From: Pachysolen tannophilus NRRL Y-2460
Lineage: Eukaryota > Ascomycota > Pichiomycetes > Alaninales > Pachysolenaceae
Assembly: GCA_001661245.1 (NCBI GenBank)
Contig: KV454017.1
Coordinates: forward strand, 1,000,535-1,064,534
DNA length: 64,000 nucleotides
Direction of reading: 5' to 3'
Numbering within the stretch: position 1 is the first letter of the stretch; each line of letters starts with the position of its first letter. Below the pieces are notes generated by a model. The model was given only the letters and a program-made list of their open reading frames with translations. It made no database searches and had not been told where the DNA came from. This document shows, in pieces, positions 1-11,118 of this stretch. The position numbers and the translations under genes are program-made.

Positions 1-49
1 GGGGACCTGGACTGATGCTAACAGCTGATTTCCATGACGAATGTGTTGA

Positions 50-967
50 TCAATGGTCAATTTTCAAGCTAAAGTCGATGATTGGGGTTCCCTGGTGGAT
101 TGAAGAAGATGAGTAGATATCGATATCATTACACAAGTACTGAGCCAAGTTTTGTAAAGTTAAACCACCACTGCATTCTAATAAAAATTTTTTATTTTGA
201 CCATTATATTTGTTTTTCAAATTTATTGCGGTCATTTTTAAATCTTCGCCTGAGAAATTATCCAACATTATAATATCTGCGCCAGCTTCAATCAGCTCTT
301 CTGCTTCTTTTTCGCTTTGAACTTCAACTTCAATTTTGGTAGAAAATCCAATAACTTTCTTTGCATTTTCAACAGCTTTTGTTATTGAACCTGTAGACCA
401 TATGTGATTATCCTTTAGCATTACCATTGATGATAAATCATAACGATGTGTATCACATCCACCTACAAGCATAGAATATTTTTCTAATAATCTTAATCCT
501 GGAGTTGTCTTTCTAGTACCTGCAATAATACCAGTATAACCAACTTCTCTAGCTTTCAGAATAGTTAAAAATGATTGAGTAGCAATACCAGAACATCTAG
601 CCAAGATATTTAAAAATAATCTTTCAGCAATCAAGAGATCTTTAACCGGACCTTCAACTTTTGCAATTATAATTTTACCATTTTCAGTTTCTGAAGGTTT
701 TAAAAATAATCCTTCTTGAACAAGCCATTCAACTTTTAACCCACATTGATTAGCAACTTCATCAGCAAATGGAACCCCACTTAATACACCATCAGATTTA
801 CAATATAATATCGCAGTATTAATCTTAGCTCCTACAACATAACCTCCATAATCAAATGATGGAATATCTTCAGATATCCATGATGTAATATCTTCTTTCC
901 ATTTACCGTTAATTGGCAATAAATGCAGAAATTTAGGGAAAGGATTGCTAAATCTATCGGGTGACAT
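50..967 (-). CDS. BNA6: Nicotinate-nucleotide pyrophosphorylase (quinolinate phosphoribosyltransferase)
   Basis: Converts quinolinate and PRPP to nicotinate mononucleotide in de novo NAD synthesis. The 305-residue product (S. cerevisiae Bna6 is about 295) carries the family's signature segments: [10 protein letters not shown] at about residue 150, [15 protein letters not shown] at about 175-190 with the substrate-binding Lys/Asp/Asn, and [11 protein letters not shown] at about 217-227 in the last strand of the barrel. The first in-frame ATG reads MSPDRF; the frame is open a few codons further upstream but without an ATG. The gene is divergent from ECO1 with about 210 bp between starts. One CTG codon falls in the helix just before EAGAD, where homologues usually have a small residue, which bears on the code question raised in the findings. 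Confidence 0.96.
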   Translation of the reverse strand: MSPDRFSNPFPKFLHLLPINGKWKEDITSWISEDIPSFDYGGYVVGAKINTAILYCKSDGVLSGVPFADEVANQCGLKVEWLVQEGLFLKPSETENGKIIIAKVEGPVKDLLIAERLFLNILARCSGIATQSFLTILKAREVGYTGIIAGTRKTTPGLRLLEKYSMLVGGCDTHRYDLSSMVMLKDNHIWSTGSITKAVENAKKVIGFSTKIEVEVQSEKEAEELIEAGADIIMLDNFSGEDLKMTAINLKNKYNGQNKKFLLECSGGLTLQNLAQYLCNDIDIYSSSSIHQGTPIIDFSLKIDH

Positions 968-1177
968 TTCACAATCCAACAAAGAAAATTAAATGACGAT
1001 GGTGATGATGAACGTTATCGGTTTCAAGTATTGTTTAAATGTTAAATAGGAAAAGTACTATAAGAAAAATAAAGAAAAAAATATTAAAAATAAAGCAAGA
1101 AAAAATTAAAGAAATTATGAAAAAGCAAAAAAAAAGTAATATTTTATTTAATTTTAAAGAAATTAAATGGACTCGGT

Positions 1178-2188
1178 ATGACATTAATGGGGAAAGAGTT
1201 GGGTGATTTGATCGCTGAGAATTCAGTTAAGGATAACAGTTTACCGAAAAGGAAGATAGAATTGGTTGAAGAGGAAGATCAAACTCCAAACAAAAAGTTT
1301 TCCAAAAATGTTAATACTAATAATTATGTTACACCACCTGGTTCTTCGTCAACATCATCAGAAGCAGGTTCAAGTCCCCTGAGATCTTTTACGTTGAAAC
1401 AGAAGCATCAGCAGCAACTGCTGTTGTCACAGAAGTTGCCATTAAAAGAGCCAACACTGCGCCTGGCGAGTACATTACCCTTCAGAAAAAACCTTGTACA
1501 ATCTCATTTTAATTCACCAAATCAACGCGTAACTTGCACATTATGTAACATGTCATATTTGGCACATTTGAAAACCGACAATAACACTCATAACAAATTT
1601 CACCAGAGATCTCTCAATGGGCGAGAATGGTCTACGAAATGGGGAAAGAAAATCCAAGATAATATTAAAATTTTCAATACACAAAAAAATGTATACGAGT
1701 TGGGAACGATTTTTGAAGTTAACCCTAAGGATAAAGCGCAAGTGAATGCTACAAAAGAGTTATTGAAACTAGTCAATGTGGAATTAAATGCTCCAGAAGA
1801 CACGGGTTGTTGGTTAAAAGGTCCAGATTACGGTAAAGTTTTTATTTTTGAAATTAATAAGAGAGCTATTGGAATATTATCAATCGAAAGAGTCAACAAA
1901 GGCGAATGGTTAATACTTGACAGTGGTAAAGTGGTACCGGGTCAACAAATACCATTACTCATAGGTATTTCAAGAATTTACGTTGTAAGAAATTATAGAA
2001 GATCTAAAATTGCATCTTCTTTGCTAAATTGTTGCTTACAACACTCAGTTTACGGAATATCTTTGAAAAAATTGGATGTCGGATGGAGCCAGCCAAGTGA
2101 ATTCGGAGCAAAACTATCAAAATCTTTCAACGCAGTCAAACACAAGTCAGGAAAGTGGTTGGTTCCAGTATATATAGAAACATCTTAA
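1178..2188 (+). CDS. ECO1: Cohesin N-acetyltransferase Eco1
   Basis: Acetylates Smc3 to establish sister-chromatid cohesion in S phase; nuclear. The 336-residue product has an N-terminal low-complexity region, a C2H2 finger (CTLCNMSY with C120, C123, H138, H142, followed by the typical KFHQRSLNGREW), a linker, and a C-terminal GNAT domain with GISRIYVVRNYRR and the Eco1/ESCO-specific VGWSQPSEFGAKL. It is longer than S. cerevisiae Eco1 (281) because of the N-terminal extension. An upstream ATG at 1167 runs into a stop after four codons, so 1178 is the first usable start. Odd: the acetyl-CoA loop, normally R-x-x-G-x-A/G, reads RRSKIA, with Lys in place of the glycine. Confidence 0.93.
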   Translation: MTLMGKELGDLIAENSVKDNSLPKRKIELVEEEDQTPNKKFSKNVNTNNYVTPPGSSSTSSEAGSSPLRSFTLKQKHQQQLLLSQKLPLKEPTLRLASTLPFRKNLVQSHFNSPNQRVTCTLCNMSYLAHLKTDNNTHNKFHQRSLNGREWSTKWGKKIQDNIKIFNTQKNVYELGTIFEVNPKDKAQVNATKELLKLVNVELNAPEDTGCWLKGPDYGKVFIFEINKRAIGILSIERVNKGEWLILDSGKVVPGQQIPLLIGISRIYVVRNYRRSKIASSLLNCCLQHSVYGISLKKLDVGWSQPSEFGAKLSKSFNAVKHKSGKWLVPVYIETS

Positions 2189-2516
2189 ATTATAGCCAAA
2201 AAATATATATGTATATATATATAGATGTAACCATAGTAATATGTTATATGTCATGTGTCGTTTGACTGCTGTAAATAGTATGTCATGTGACACATTTAAA
2301 AGGTAGTGTTTGCAAATAGCAAGTATCCTAATTAGGAATTTTTTTTATTTTTTTTGTTTTTTGTTTACAATTCAGAAAAATAAGTACGCGCCGTTGTAGT
2401 AAAATAAATAGTAATTGTTTAAATGATAGATTAAAAAAAAAGTTTATAAAGGTTTTCTTTAATTGAATAATTGAAGATATTGAAGATATTGAAAGAAGAG
2501 GTTGAAGGAGGAAGAG
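2189..2516. other. ECO1-STU1 intergenic region
   Basis: Non-coding 328 bp holding the ECO1 3' end and the STU1 promoter. A short TA-rich alternating tract (about 2203-2224) and T-runs are visible; the tandem TTGAAGATA-type repeat at about 2471-2495 lies just before the STU1 start. I see no RNA gene. Confidence 0.6.
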
Positions 2517-5500
2517 ATGAGCGGCAACTATAGCGCCGAGGAGCTTTATGATAATATTCTGGGGAATTATGGTATGTTTTTCTATAGTTTTATGATTATT
2601 TTTTCAAGTAGCGGTTAAATGTTATTTAAATGATATTGTTTAAATATTTTAAATTTAACAAGAGCAAAAATTTACTAACTATTTTTTTTTTTTTTTTTTT
2701 TTTTTTTTATTTTTTGATGTTTAGATACTGAAAGGAAAGAGCTTCTAGTAGCGGAATTCAAGACACATGTGAAGAGAGATTTTGTAAATTTAAATGAAGT
2801 TCCAAGAAATTTTGAAGCGTTAATACTTGCAATCAATTCTAATGAATTTACATTGAGTTCTATAGCATTTTCCACTCTTTGTCATTTGGTTAAAAGGGTA
2901 AGTATGCAGGATAGCTCTGTGTTGAGGAATTGTTACCGCATGGTTATACCGGTATTGATAGATAGATTGGGAGATATAAAATCTTCTTCTAGGAGTGCTT
3001 CAAGAAAAGCTTTACAAGTTTATTGGTCATCATGTGCATCACCAGTGGAAAATATAATTAAAGAATATGGATTAAATCATGATGATTATAAGATCAAAAT
3101 TGAATGTCTTACCTTTTTGAATAGTTTAGTTGATATTCTGCAACAAAATTTCATGTTTAAACCTTTTACATCAAAAATAGTCAATTTATTATTAGATTCA
3201 ATGGAAAGTGTTCAAAATAATTCTAAAAAATTATTAATAAATTTTTTCAAAAATTCAAATAATAAGAATGCAAAATTAGATCTTCTGACAGAATTAATAA
3301 AACAAAAAATCCCGAAAACAATAGCACATTCATTGTTAATGGAAATCGATCCAAATATACTTTATGATTATCAAAACTTATACAGCATTAACAATAATCC
3401 TATCAATTTAAACAATGATTCTGATATTAATGATGGATTTATAAATGCAGGATCTATAAAAATAACGGCTTCTAATTCAATTAGATCCAACAATTTATCT
3501 TCAAACAATAATTTTGTCGAAACAAACTTTAGATCTACTCCTCATTCAACATTAGTACCCAAATCAGTTTTATCTCGTTCTAAAATACAATCTTTTCCAC
3601 CTGATTTTGAAACGGAAAATGAATATGAAATGGATTCAATACGTTCGGTCACAAAAAATTCAAAACCATTAAGTCCAAGACTTGAAAATTATTTATCAAA
3701 TATTCCAGGTTCCAGTTTGGATGATATAGAACCAATAAAAATATCAAATGCTGTCTTTTTAAGAAATGAAATTGAAGAAATGTTACAAGCATTTAATGGT
3801 AAAGAAACAGAATTTAATTGGAGCTTAAGAGAAAATCATATTATTAAACTTAGATCAATAATAAGAGGTAATTCATGTCGAGATTTTCCTGATGTGTTAT
3901 CACAATGTCTTAGAGTAATTTGTGATTCTATTTCAAAAGCAATAAGTTCTTTAAGAACAACTTTATCAGCTCATGGATGTCAGTTAGTAAAAGAAATATC
4001 CATATTTGTTGGTGATCATTTGGATCATGTAACAATTGAAGTATTTGCAACTACTTTATTAAAACTATCTGGTTCTACAAAGAAAATCGCAGCACAGAAT
4101 GCAATGGTTTCATTTTCAACTCTAATTGCTAATCTTTCTTATCATCCAAGAATTGTTAATCAAGTATATCAAGCTTCTCAAGATAAAAATATTCAACCAA
4201 GGCTTTATGCTACAACATGGATTGATATATTAATTTTGAAACATAAGGAAAGTTTAGAAACAATTAATAATGGTTTGGGTCTAGAATTATTTGAAAAAGC
4301 AATAACAAAATGTTTATCAGATCAAAATGCTGCTGTTAGAGAGTCAATGCGTAATACATATTGGCTTTTCTTCGAATTTTGGCCTATAATTGCTGAAAAA
4401 ATTATTAATAAATTTGATGCTAAAATTAAAAAAGCTTTGGAGAAATGCAAACCACAAGATTTGATAGCAACAAATATTGCAACTCCTAGTTCAGTACATC
4501 CAGTAAAAGAAAGACAGTCAATTAGAAACTTTATTGCTGCTAAAAGTAAAGAACTGAAAAGCTCTTCCGTACATTCTTCAGTAGGTTCCATGATGCTGAC
4601 AAGAACAAGTAGTCGTGGATCTGTTAGTCGTCAAGAGCAGAATCATCAACAGCAGGGAAATAATTTATCCGAAATAAATAAACAGGCTGGAATGGGTCTT
4701 GCTCAAAAAGCAAGAAGAATTCCGTCAAACAGAGCATCGTCATTATCTTCTGCTGGTGTAACAGCAGCTCATAGAAGCAGATCTGAGGAAATAAAAATTG
4801 AAAAAGATGGATCTTTTAGCTCAACTCATCCTCACACTAATAAATCTACCACTAAGGATATATTCAATAGAGCTGCTAGTACTGGCCATGAATTTATTGG
4901 AGAAACATCTGATGCGATTTCTGCTGAAAAAGATTTAGGGGCAGCACGAGAGAAAATAGAAAGTTTGAAGAAAGCTTTAACTGAAAAATCCAATTCTCAC
5001 GAATCAAGTCATCATACATTAAGTACTCCAGAAAATGATGAAAAGCTTAAGAAGGATGATTTAATTATAAAATTATTAAGATCAGACTCACATGAAATGA
5101 AAAGTGAAGCTATACTTCTTTTGAAGTATGCATTAATGTCTAAAGAAGAAATGCCATCAGAACTTTCCCACTTATTAAATTCTTCAACACTAAATGATCC
5201 AAGTTTGTTAGAACCTATTCTATCTCCAGATTTACTTTCAGAAACAGTAAAGTATTTGAGTCCTGAAAACTTTTTAAGATGTTACATTATTAATTCGATA
5301 AAAACTCAGGCGGAAAGTAAAATTGATGTGGAATTGATTAATGCATTAGTTGGTGCTATGACAATTGAAAATTTATATTCAGCTTCCTCTGAATTAATAA
5401 ATATCATGAATAATATTTGTCTTGTTGTAAATGGTAAATTAACTATGCAATTTATAAAATTTAAGTTCCACATTTCAAGATTTGTTAACCATTTATTACT

Positions 5501-7463
5501 TAACACATTGAAATATTTTCCTATTAATGACGAAATGTTTTCCAAATTATCGGATGTTTTGATATTGTCAATAGATTTAGTCAAGAGCTCGAAGGAACCT
5601 GAAGATTTGGAAAACTATAAAAAGTTAATAATATTATTATATGAGATAAATCCGGTATTATTCAGGAGATCTTTGAGCGGGCGAGACAGTTTATTTATCG
5701 ATAAGATATCGTTGTTGACAAGTATTGATTTTGATAGCTACGAAAGGAGAACTATAAAAGGAGGAAGAAACACCGATGAGAATGACATTGAAGATGAAGA
5801 TGAACAAAACACGTCGGATGAGTTGATGACCATAGATGGAATGAAAGCTTCTTCATTATATGAAATGACAATGATTCAACCCAAAAATATTCAGAGGCAA
5901 ATATCCAAGGATGTTATTGGAAATTCTGCGTCGGGAAATCTTAATGACATGACTATGATTATGCCTAATTTTATTAATAAAAGTAGATTGGCAAGTTCAA
6001 AAACTACAAATGATATAGCAAAGAAAATTGAAACAGTTCTAGCGGAGCAGGAAGAAGATTCTCAAGAATATAAGGAGAGAGCCGGAATAGAAGAACCAAT
6101 TAACGGAAACCCTGATAATGAGATTGAAAAAAAAGAAACTGTTGATCAGCCAAATTTGAATTCTATTATGGGAAATGATAATGATTTAGAAATGGAGGAA
6201 AGTGGAAAATTTCAAGATCAAATAGCACCTTCAGATGATGATAATGACGTTGAAATGAGCGAGCATTTGATATTCGAGCACGGAGTGAAACATCATAATG
6301 ATGCTACTACAGCTGTTACGAACTCTATACAACTGCTTGATGATAAAGTTGATTACGAAGGAGAACATGTAGTTAGTGATCAAAAAGATGAAAAACTGAG
6401 TGTTTTATTTCAACCAAAAAAACCTAACTCAACAAACGCCGAATTGGTTAGCAATTTTGAGAATGTCAAAATTTCTTCACCTCCCCCTCAATCTCCAAGC
6501 CTGAAGACACAAGCCATAACATCTTCGAAGATTCAGGAAATAATTGATAAATCGGATCCGTTTTCAGCCGTTTCAAGTTCAAGTAGCAGATCTATCCAAA
6601 TTTACGAAGATGAGGATGAGAAAGATGAAAAGAACTTTGAATTCCAGATTAGATCACCATTAGCCCCCTTAGATTTATCAGCTGAGGGCTCTGTTGACAA
6701 GAAATCTTGGTATTCATTTGAATCTGATAAAGTGGAGTTATTGAGTAAATATCAACGAACCCCAATCAGCGAAAGATTGTACGAGATTTTATTGGAGAAA
6801 TTTTTGGCAAGTGCTGGTCTTTCTGATAAAGAGTTTTTAATTTTATTTAAGTATTTGAAGACAACAAATAAAGTTTTGGATTTTTCAAAAATTTTTAAAT
6901 TTTTTGAATTAAAAGATTTATCTAAACGGGATATACTTAATGGGTTGGTGTTGTTAAATCATACAGTGATAACATCTAAGAATATCGATCAGCAAGATTT
7001 GAAAAAAACTTGGTTTTTGATTTGTATGAGTTTAATAAAAGTCGTCAATACTTTCGAAGAAGAATTATATTTTGCTCTTTTGGAGACTCGCAATGAGCTA
7101 ATAAATGTTGACCCCAAAAGAATATTGTCATATTGTTTCTCTTTAGAATCATCAATTGCTGAAGGTGATAACAAACAACGTTCGTTTTTAATGTCAACAA
7201 TTTTAAGAATTTTACGCAGAAATGGATCTGAAGTTATTGGGGTACAAATAGATGAGGAAATTATATCAAATTTAGATCGTTTTTGCTTCCCTCATATTTT
7301 GGATAATGATGCTTTTGTAAGGAGAAATGCCATACTTATCTATTCAATCTTATTGAAAAAAATTAAGACAGATACCGGAGATTTTGTCATATCAGATGAG
7401 AAGATTTTTAACAAATTTTCTGCTCCTCAGATTAAATTGATCGAGTATTATGCTGAAGCTTGA
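2517..7463 (+). CDS. STU1: CLASP-family microtubule-associated protein Stu1 (two exons)
   Basis: Stabilises microtubule plus ends and spindle/kinetochore microtubules. Exon 1 is 2517-2571 (MSGNYSAEELYDNILGNY), exon 2 is 2725-7463; the split codon gives Asp in ...NYDTERKELLVAEFKTHV. The product is 1597 residues (S. cerevisiae about 1513). The N-terminal half contains HEAT/TOG-like helical repeats (about 50-200 and a CLASP-N type TOG at about 345-580), followed by a Ser/Arg/Gln-rich basic region (about 620-720) typical of microtubule-binding linkers, an acidic disordered stretch (about 1000-1330) and a C-terminal helical domain. The intron has a GTATGT donor, TACTAAC at about 2671, an uninterrupted T-run of roughly 28 bases, and TTTAG. 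Confidence 0.9.
2572..2724 (+). other. Spliceosomal intron in STU1
   Basis: 153 bp intron with GTATGT donor, TACTAAC branch site about 50 bases before a TTTAG acceptor, and a very long poly-T tract between branch site and acceptor. Removing it joins a 55-base first exon in frame with the long second exon. Confidence 0.88.
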
Positions 7464-7719
7464 TTATCTCAGTTATACTCTTCTCTTTTATAGTTATCAC
7501 TTATATAGCATAATCAAATGTATAAAATTTTAGCTATTTCTTAATATTTGTAAATGGAACTAACTGATTTGCATTGCTAAATATATACACGGATCTCAAA
7601 TTACTTTTGAGGAAAAGATGGATTAAAAATAAACGGCAAAGGCAAAGGCAAAGGCGAAAGAAAGAAAAAAAAAAAGAAAATGAAAGGAAAATGAAAATAA
7701 ATGATTAATCTTTGAATAA

Positions 7720-8970
7720 TTATATGACCACTTCACCCTTATCGGCGAAAACAGGTTTGAATCCACCATGAACATCATCACTTGGAACAATTGGGTCTAA
7801 TGGTCTGTAGAGATAATAAGCTTTTAAAGCCTGTACTGCGGCTCTTACTTTAGCTTCAATCAACGATGCACCTTGACCTTCACCCAATTTTTCTTCTCCA
7901 CTAAATACACCAACAACAAAGACTGGACTATTTGATAATCTACCAGTTTCAGCGATTAATCTACTTGTAGGAGTTTTCAAATTTTCTCTTTTGCATAATT
8001 TTGATAATTCCAAGATTGGTTCTGTGAATTCGAATAATTCACTTAAATTTAATTTTCTTGATAATATATGATTTTTAATAAAATTTTTTGTTGCAATTGG
8101 ACCTTCATGAGCATAATAACCAGCAACTATAGCACATACAGCATGAGAATATGCAGAAGCTCTATCGATACCTTTATTATTTGTAAGTTCTACAACTCCA
8201 TCTTCAGGGGAATGAAATGAAGGTTCATATTTTAATTTACCATAAATATATTCTTTAGGTTCATCAGAAAGAAATCTATCAACTTCACTTCTTGTTTCTT
8301 CTTCAATACCCCAAATTTTACCAACATCATATAATGAAAATTTACCAATATAACCATCAACAGCTGAATTCAAAATTGAGATTGGTAATCTTGGATAATT
8401 AACCAATAAATATTCTGTAATATAATAAACTAATACATTTTTACCAAATACTGATAATCCAAAATTATCAGCAATTTTATTTTCAATTTTTTTATTTCTA
8501 CAAATTAAACATCTTGCAAGTGTTGAATATTTAAAACTTGAAGGTAATTCAAGTCTTGAATGTAATGCTAATAATGGTGGAGATAACTTTGCTTCTTCTT
8601 CAGAAATCTTGGATTCAAATGATATTCTTTCATATGAACCAAAATCATCCAATTTTTTAGGAGTCTTGTATATTTTTGTAAATCCATTTGAATTTTTTGT
8701 CAATTCTGGTGTTAAACTATGATCGATTTTAGAAAAATTCTCTTCCAGTATATCTGATACATTTGAAGACAGATTAGTTGTACTTGCTGTTGATGATTTT
8801 GTTGTTGTAGACGTACTTGTAGAAGTACTTGTTGACGATTGAGGTGCTAATATTCTTATCGATGTACTATATGATCTGAGCCAAAAAGACGAAACTAAAC
8901 CAAACGCAGCAGCAGTAGTATTTCCCCTACTTCCGGAAGTTATCTGTAATACACGGCTCATACTCCCCAT
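7720..8970 (-). CDS. MRPL3: Mitochondrial large ribosomal subunit protein mL44 (Mrpl3)
   Basis: Structural protein of the mitochondrial 54S subunit. The 416-residue product begins with a Ser/Thr/Arg-rich, acid-poor presequence (MGSMSRVLQITSGSRGN, then a long ST repeat at about 46-70) fitting mitochondrial import. It then has an RNase III-like fold (about 135-300) that looks catalytically dead and a C-terminal dsRBD-like part (about 320-395; GEGQGASLIEAKVRAAVQAL). Length is close to S. cerevisiae Mrpl3 (390). The gene is convergent with STU1 and shares its upstream region with the MFS gene, where an E-box CACGTG lies 285 bp before the start. Confidence 0.92.
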   Translation of the reverse strand: MGSMSRVLQITSGSRGNTTAAAFGLVSSFWLRSYSTSIRILAPQSSTSTSTSTSTTTKSSTASTTNLSSNVSDILEENFSKIDHSLTPELTKNSNGFTKIYKTPKKLDDFGSYERISFESKISEEEAKLSPPLLALHSRLELPSSFKYSTLARCLICRNKKIENKIADNFGLSVFGKNVLVYYITEYLLVNYPRLPISILNSAVDGYIGKFSLYDVGKIWGIEEETRSEVDRFLSDEPKEYIYGKLKYEPSFHSPEDGVVELTNNKGIDRASAYSHAVCAIVAGYYAHEGPIATKNFIKNHILSRKLNLSELFEFTEPILELSKLCKRENLKTPTSRLIAETGRLSNSPVFVVGVFSGEEKLGEGQGASLIEAKVRAAVQALKAYYLYRPLDPIVPSDDVHGGFKPVFADKGEVVI

Positions 8971-9585
8971 AGTATTATATCAAAAAATAAAAAATAAATA
9001 ATCCAATAAAACTAAATCTTCTCTTTATCTTTATCTTTATCTTGTAATTTTTCTATCCACCAAATAATTGTTTAGTACTGCTTTGGTTTTAGTTTTGGTT
9101 TTGGTTTCTTTGAGCAAAAATTTTCGCTTTTTTTTCTTTTTTTGGTGCTGTTGAAGAAAAAATCACCATTCCGTAGTGACACGGTGAAAAGTTTTTCCAT
9201 TTTTTTTTTTTTTCACGTTGGCAGATTTTTTAAAATTCATTTTTTCATTCTATTCACGTGACTTCCTTTTTTTTTTGTTTCTGCCAGAAACGAAAGAAAA
9301 ACTACAAGCCCCGGTCAATTAAACTGAAAAGGGAAATTGCTTATCTCAGACACGACACAGGGGCGTTCTTATTTTTTTTTTTTTTTTTTTGTTTTTTTCC
9401 CCAGATCTCGATTCGGATAAACGTCCGGCTTATAACCGAGAGCTTGTTGTTTTCAATCAAACATTATGGGCCAAAAAGTAAAGAGATATAAAGGACCGGA
9501 CATAACTATATAAATTTTTCATACATACAGTAGAATACAATACAATAGATATATATTTATTTATTTTTGAGGATTTTTATCAGTC
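8971..9585. other. Divergent promoter MRPL3 / MFS transporter
   Basis: 615 bp between two divergent starts. It contains several T-runs (9199-9213, 9370-9389), CTTTATCTTTATCTT-type repeats at about 9017-9040 close to MRPL3, a CACGTG E-box, and TATA-like sequence (ACTATATAAATT) about 80 bp upstream of the MFS start. Short open frames here are T/F-rich and not gene-like. Confidence 0.6.
9255..9260. promoter_or_regulatory. E-box CACGTG (Cbf1-type) in the MRPL3/MFS promoter
   Basis: The sequence reads TTCACGTGACTT. CACGTGAC is the preferred Cbf1 site; Cbf1-type E-boxes are common upstream of ribosomal and respiratory genes in several yeasts. A second CACGTGAC precedes ASC1. Binding is inferred. 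Confidence 0.5.
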
Positions 9586-11118
9586 ATGACAAACTTGATA
9601 ACTTCTACAGTGAAGAATGTTTCAGGAGCTTTCTTAGAAGAGTTGGGTGTATCTACTTTACTTGAATCACCAATTGATTTTAAATTAATAGTATTGATTA
9701 GGGCTATACGATTGTTTGCCTTTGGAGGAGTTTCTATTGTAATTGCATTATATTTAAATTTAATAGGTTTTAATGAAGGTTTTATTGGGTTTTTTTTCAC
9801 TTTAACCATGATGGGAGATTTATTTGTTTCTTTTTTACTTGCAATGGTTGCTGATAAATGGGGTAGAAAAAGGGTAATGATTTGTAGTAATATTATTATG
9901 TGTATTACAGCATTTGTTTTTTATTTTTTCCAATCCCCTAAAGTTTTAGTACCAATGACAATTATAGGGTTTATTACACCTTCTGGAAATGAAGTGGGTC
10001 CATTTAGATCAATAGAACAAAGTGTTATTGCTTGTCTTGTACCTTTTGAACAAAGATCAGATTGTTATGCTTGGTATAGTTTCTTGGGAATATTATCAAC
10101 AGCTTTTGGTTCTTTCACTTCTGGTCTTTTCATTCTGTTTGCTAAAGATAAATTGAATTTTTCAGATATTAGTTCTTATAAATTACCCTTTTTATTCTTG
10201 GCAATAGCTTCAATAATGATGCTGATCTTATCATGTATGTTATCACAAAATATTGAACTAATAGAAAATCATGATGATCTCTCACAGGATATTGATGAAA
10301 TTTCTGATTCTGAAGAATCACTGGATAGACGTTTCAATATCGAATTGGATACATTTGATGATGAACAAGTTCAAGAACATGAACCTGAAGAACAAGAAGA
10401 ACAAACCAAATCTTTTTTGAAACACCCACATCAAAGACAACAAGATAATTCAAATTCATTTGAAAATCTTGAAAATCAAAGTCTTTCAACAAAAATTTCT
10501 TTTAAATTTAAAAATTTTAAAAATATATTGGACCCAAAATCTCTTGATTTTGTAATTAAAATTTCATTATTATTTGTATTAGATACTGCTGCAAAATCAT
10601 TAATTACAAAAGCATGGATCTCATATTATATTAAGCACAAATTTAATTTAGAACCTTCATATTTGGGGTTTGTATTTTTCATCCATGATGTATTATCAGC
10701 ATCACTGGCACTAGTGGGGTCCTCCATTAGTAAACGTCAAGGTGTGATTTTCACAATGTTACTGACACATATTCCAACCATTTTTTTCAATAGTTTAATT
10801 CCTTTCCCAAAATCATTAGGATTGACTGTTTTCTTAATTTGGGGTAGAGCAACTTTCCAAGCAATGGATTTATCTTCAAAACTGGTTTTCATAACTTCAA
10901 GTGTTAAACCTAGTGAAAGAACAGGTGTCATTGCATGGACAAATGTTTGTAGAAGTATAGGTCAATCTGCTGCTCCTACTGTTACAGGATTTTTCACCAA
11001 CATTGGTATGCAATGGATAACTTTTTTAATTAGTGGATTATTAAGAGCATTTTATGATTTTGGTATATTTATTAATTTTTGGAAAATAAGGCATCAACTT
11101 AATAAAGATAACTCCTAA
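9586..11118 (+). CDS. Major facilitator superfamily transporter (substrate unknown)
   Basis: 510 residues with about 12 predicted membrane segments in two halves, separated by an acidic Glu/Asp/Gln-rich central loop (about residues 225-300). The loop between TM2 and TM3 carries the MFS motif A as ADKWGRKRVMI (about 85-95), which places it in the drug/proton antiporter-like branch. I do not recognise a direct S. cerevisiae counterpart; the sequence resembles uncharacterised MFS proteins of other yeasts and filamentous fungi. No paralogue or metabolic gene next to it suggests a substrate. The start is the only upstream ATG in frame, about 80 bp after a TATA-like element. Confidence 0.85.
   Translation: MTNLITSTVKNVSGAFLEELGVSTLLESPIDFKLIVLIRAIRLFAFGGVSIVIALYLNLIGFNEGFIGFFFTLTMMGDLFVSFLLAMVADKWGRKRVMICSNIIMCITAFVFYFFQSPKVLVPMTIIGFITPSGNEVGPFRSIEQSVIACLVPFEQRSDCYAWYSFLGILSTAFGSFTSGLFILFAKDKLNFSDISSYKLPFLFLAIASIMMLILSCMLSQNIELIENHDDLSQDIDEISDSEESLDRRFNIELDTFDDEQVQEHEPEEQEEQTKSFLKHPHQRQQDNSNSFENLENQSLSTKISFKFKNFKNILDPKSLDFVIKISLLFVLDTAAKSLITKAWISYYIKHKFNLEPSYLGFVFFIHDVLSASLALVGSSISKRQGVIFTMLLTHIPTIFFNSLIPFPKSLGLTVFLIWGRATFQAMDLSSKLVFITSSVKPSERTGVIAWTNVCRSIGQSAAPTVTGFFTNIGMQWITFLISGLLRAFYDFGIFINFWKIRHQLNKDNS

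Noticed and set aside
9258-9491. 77-codon frame in the MRPL3/MFS promoter
   Set aside because: Poly-Phe from T-runs; sits in a shared promoter.
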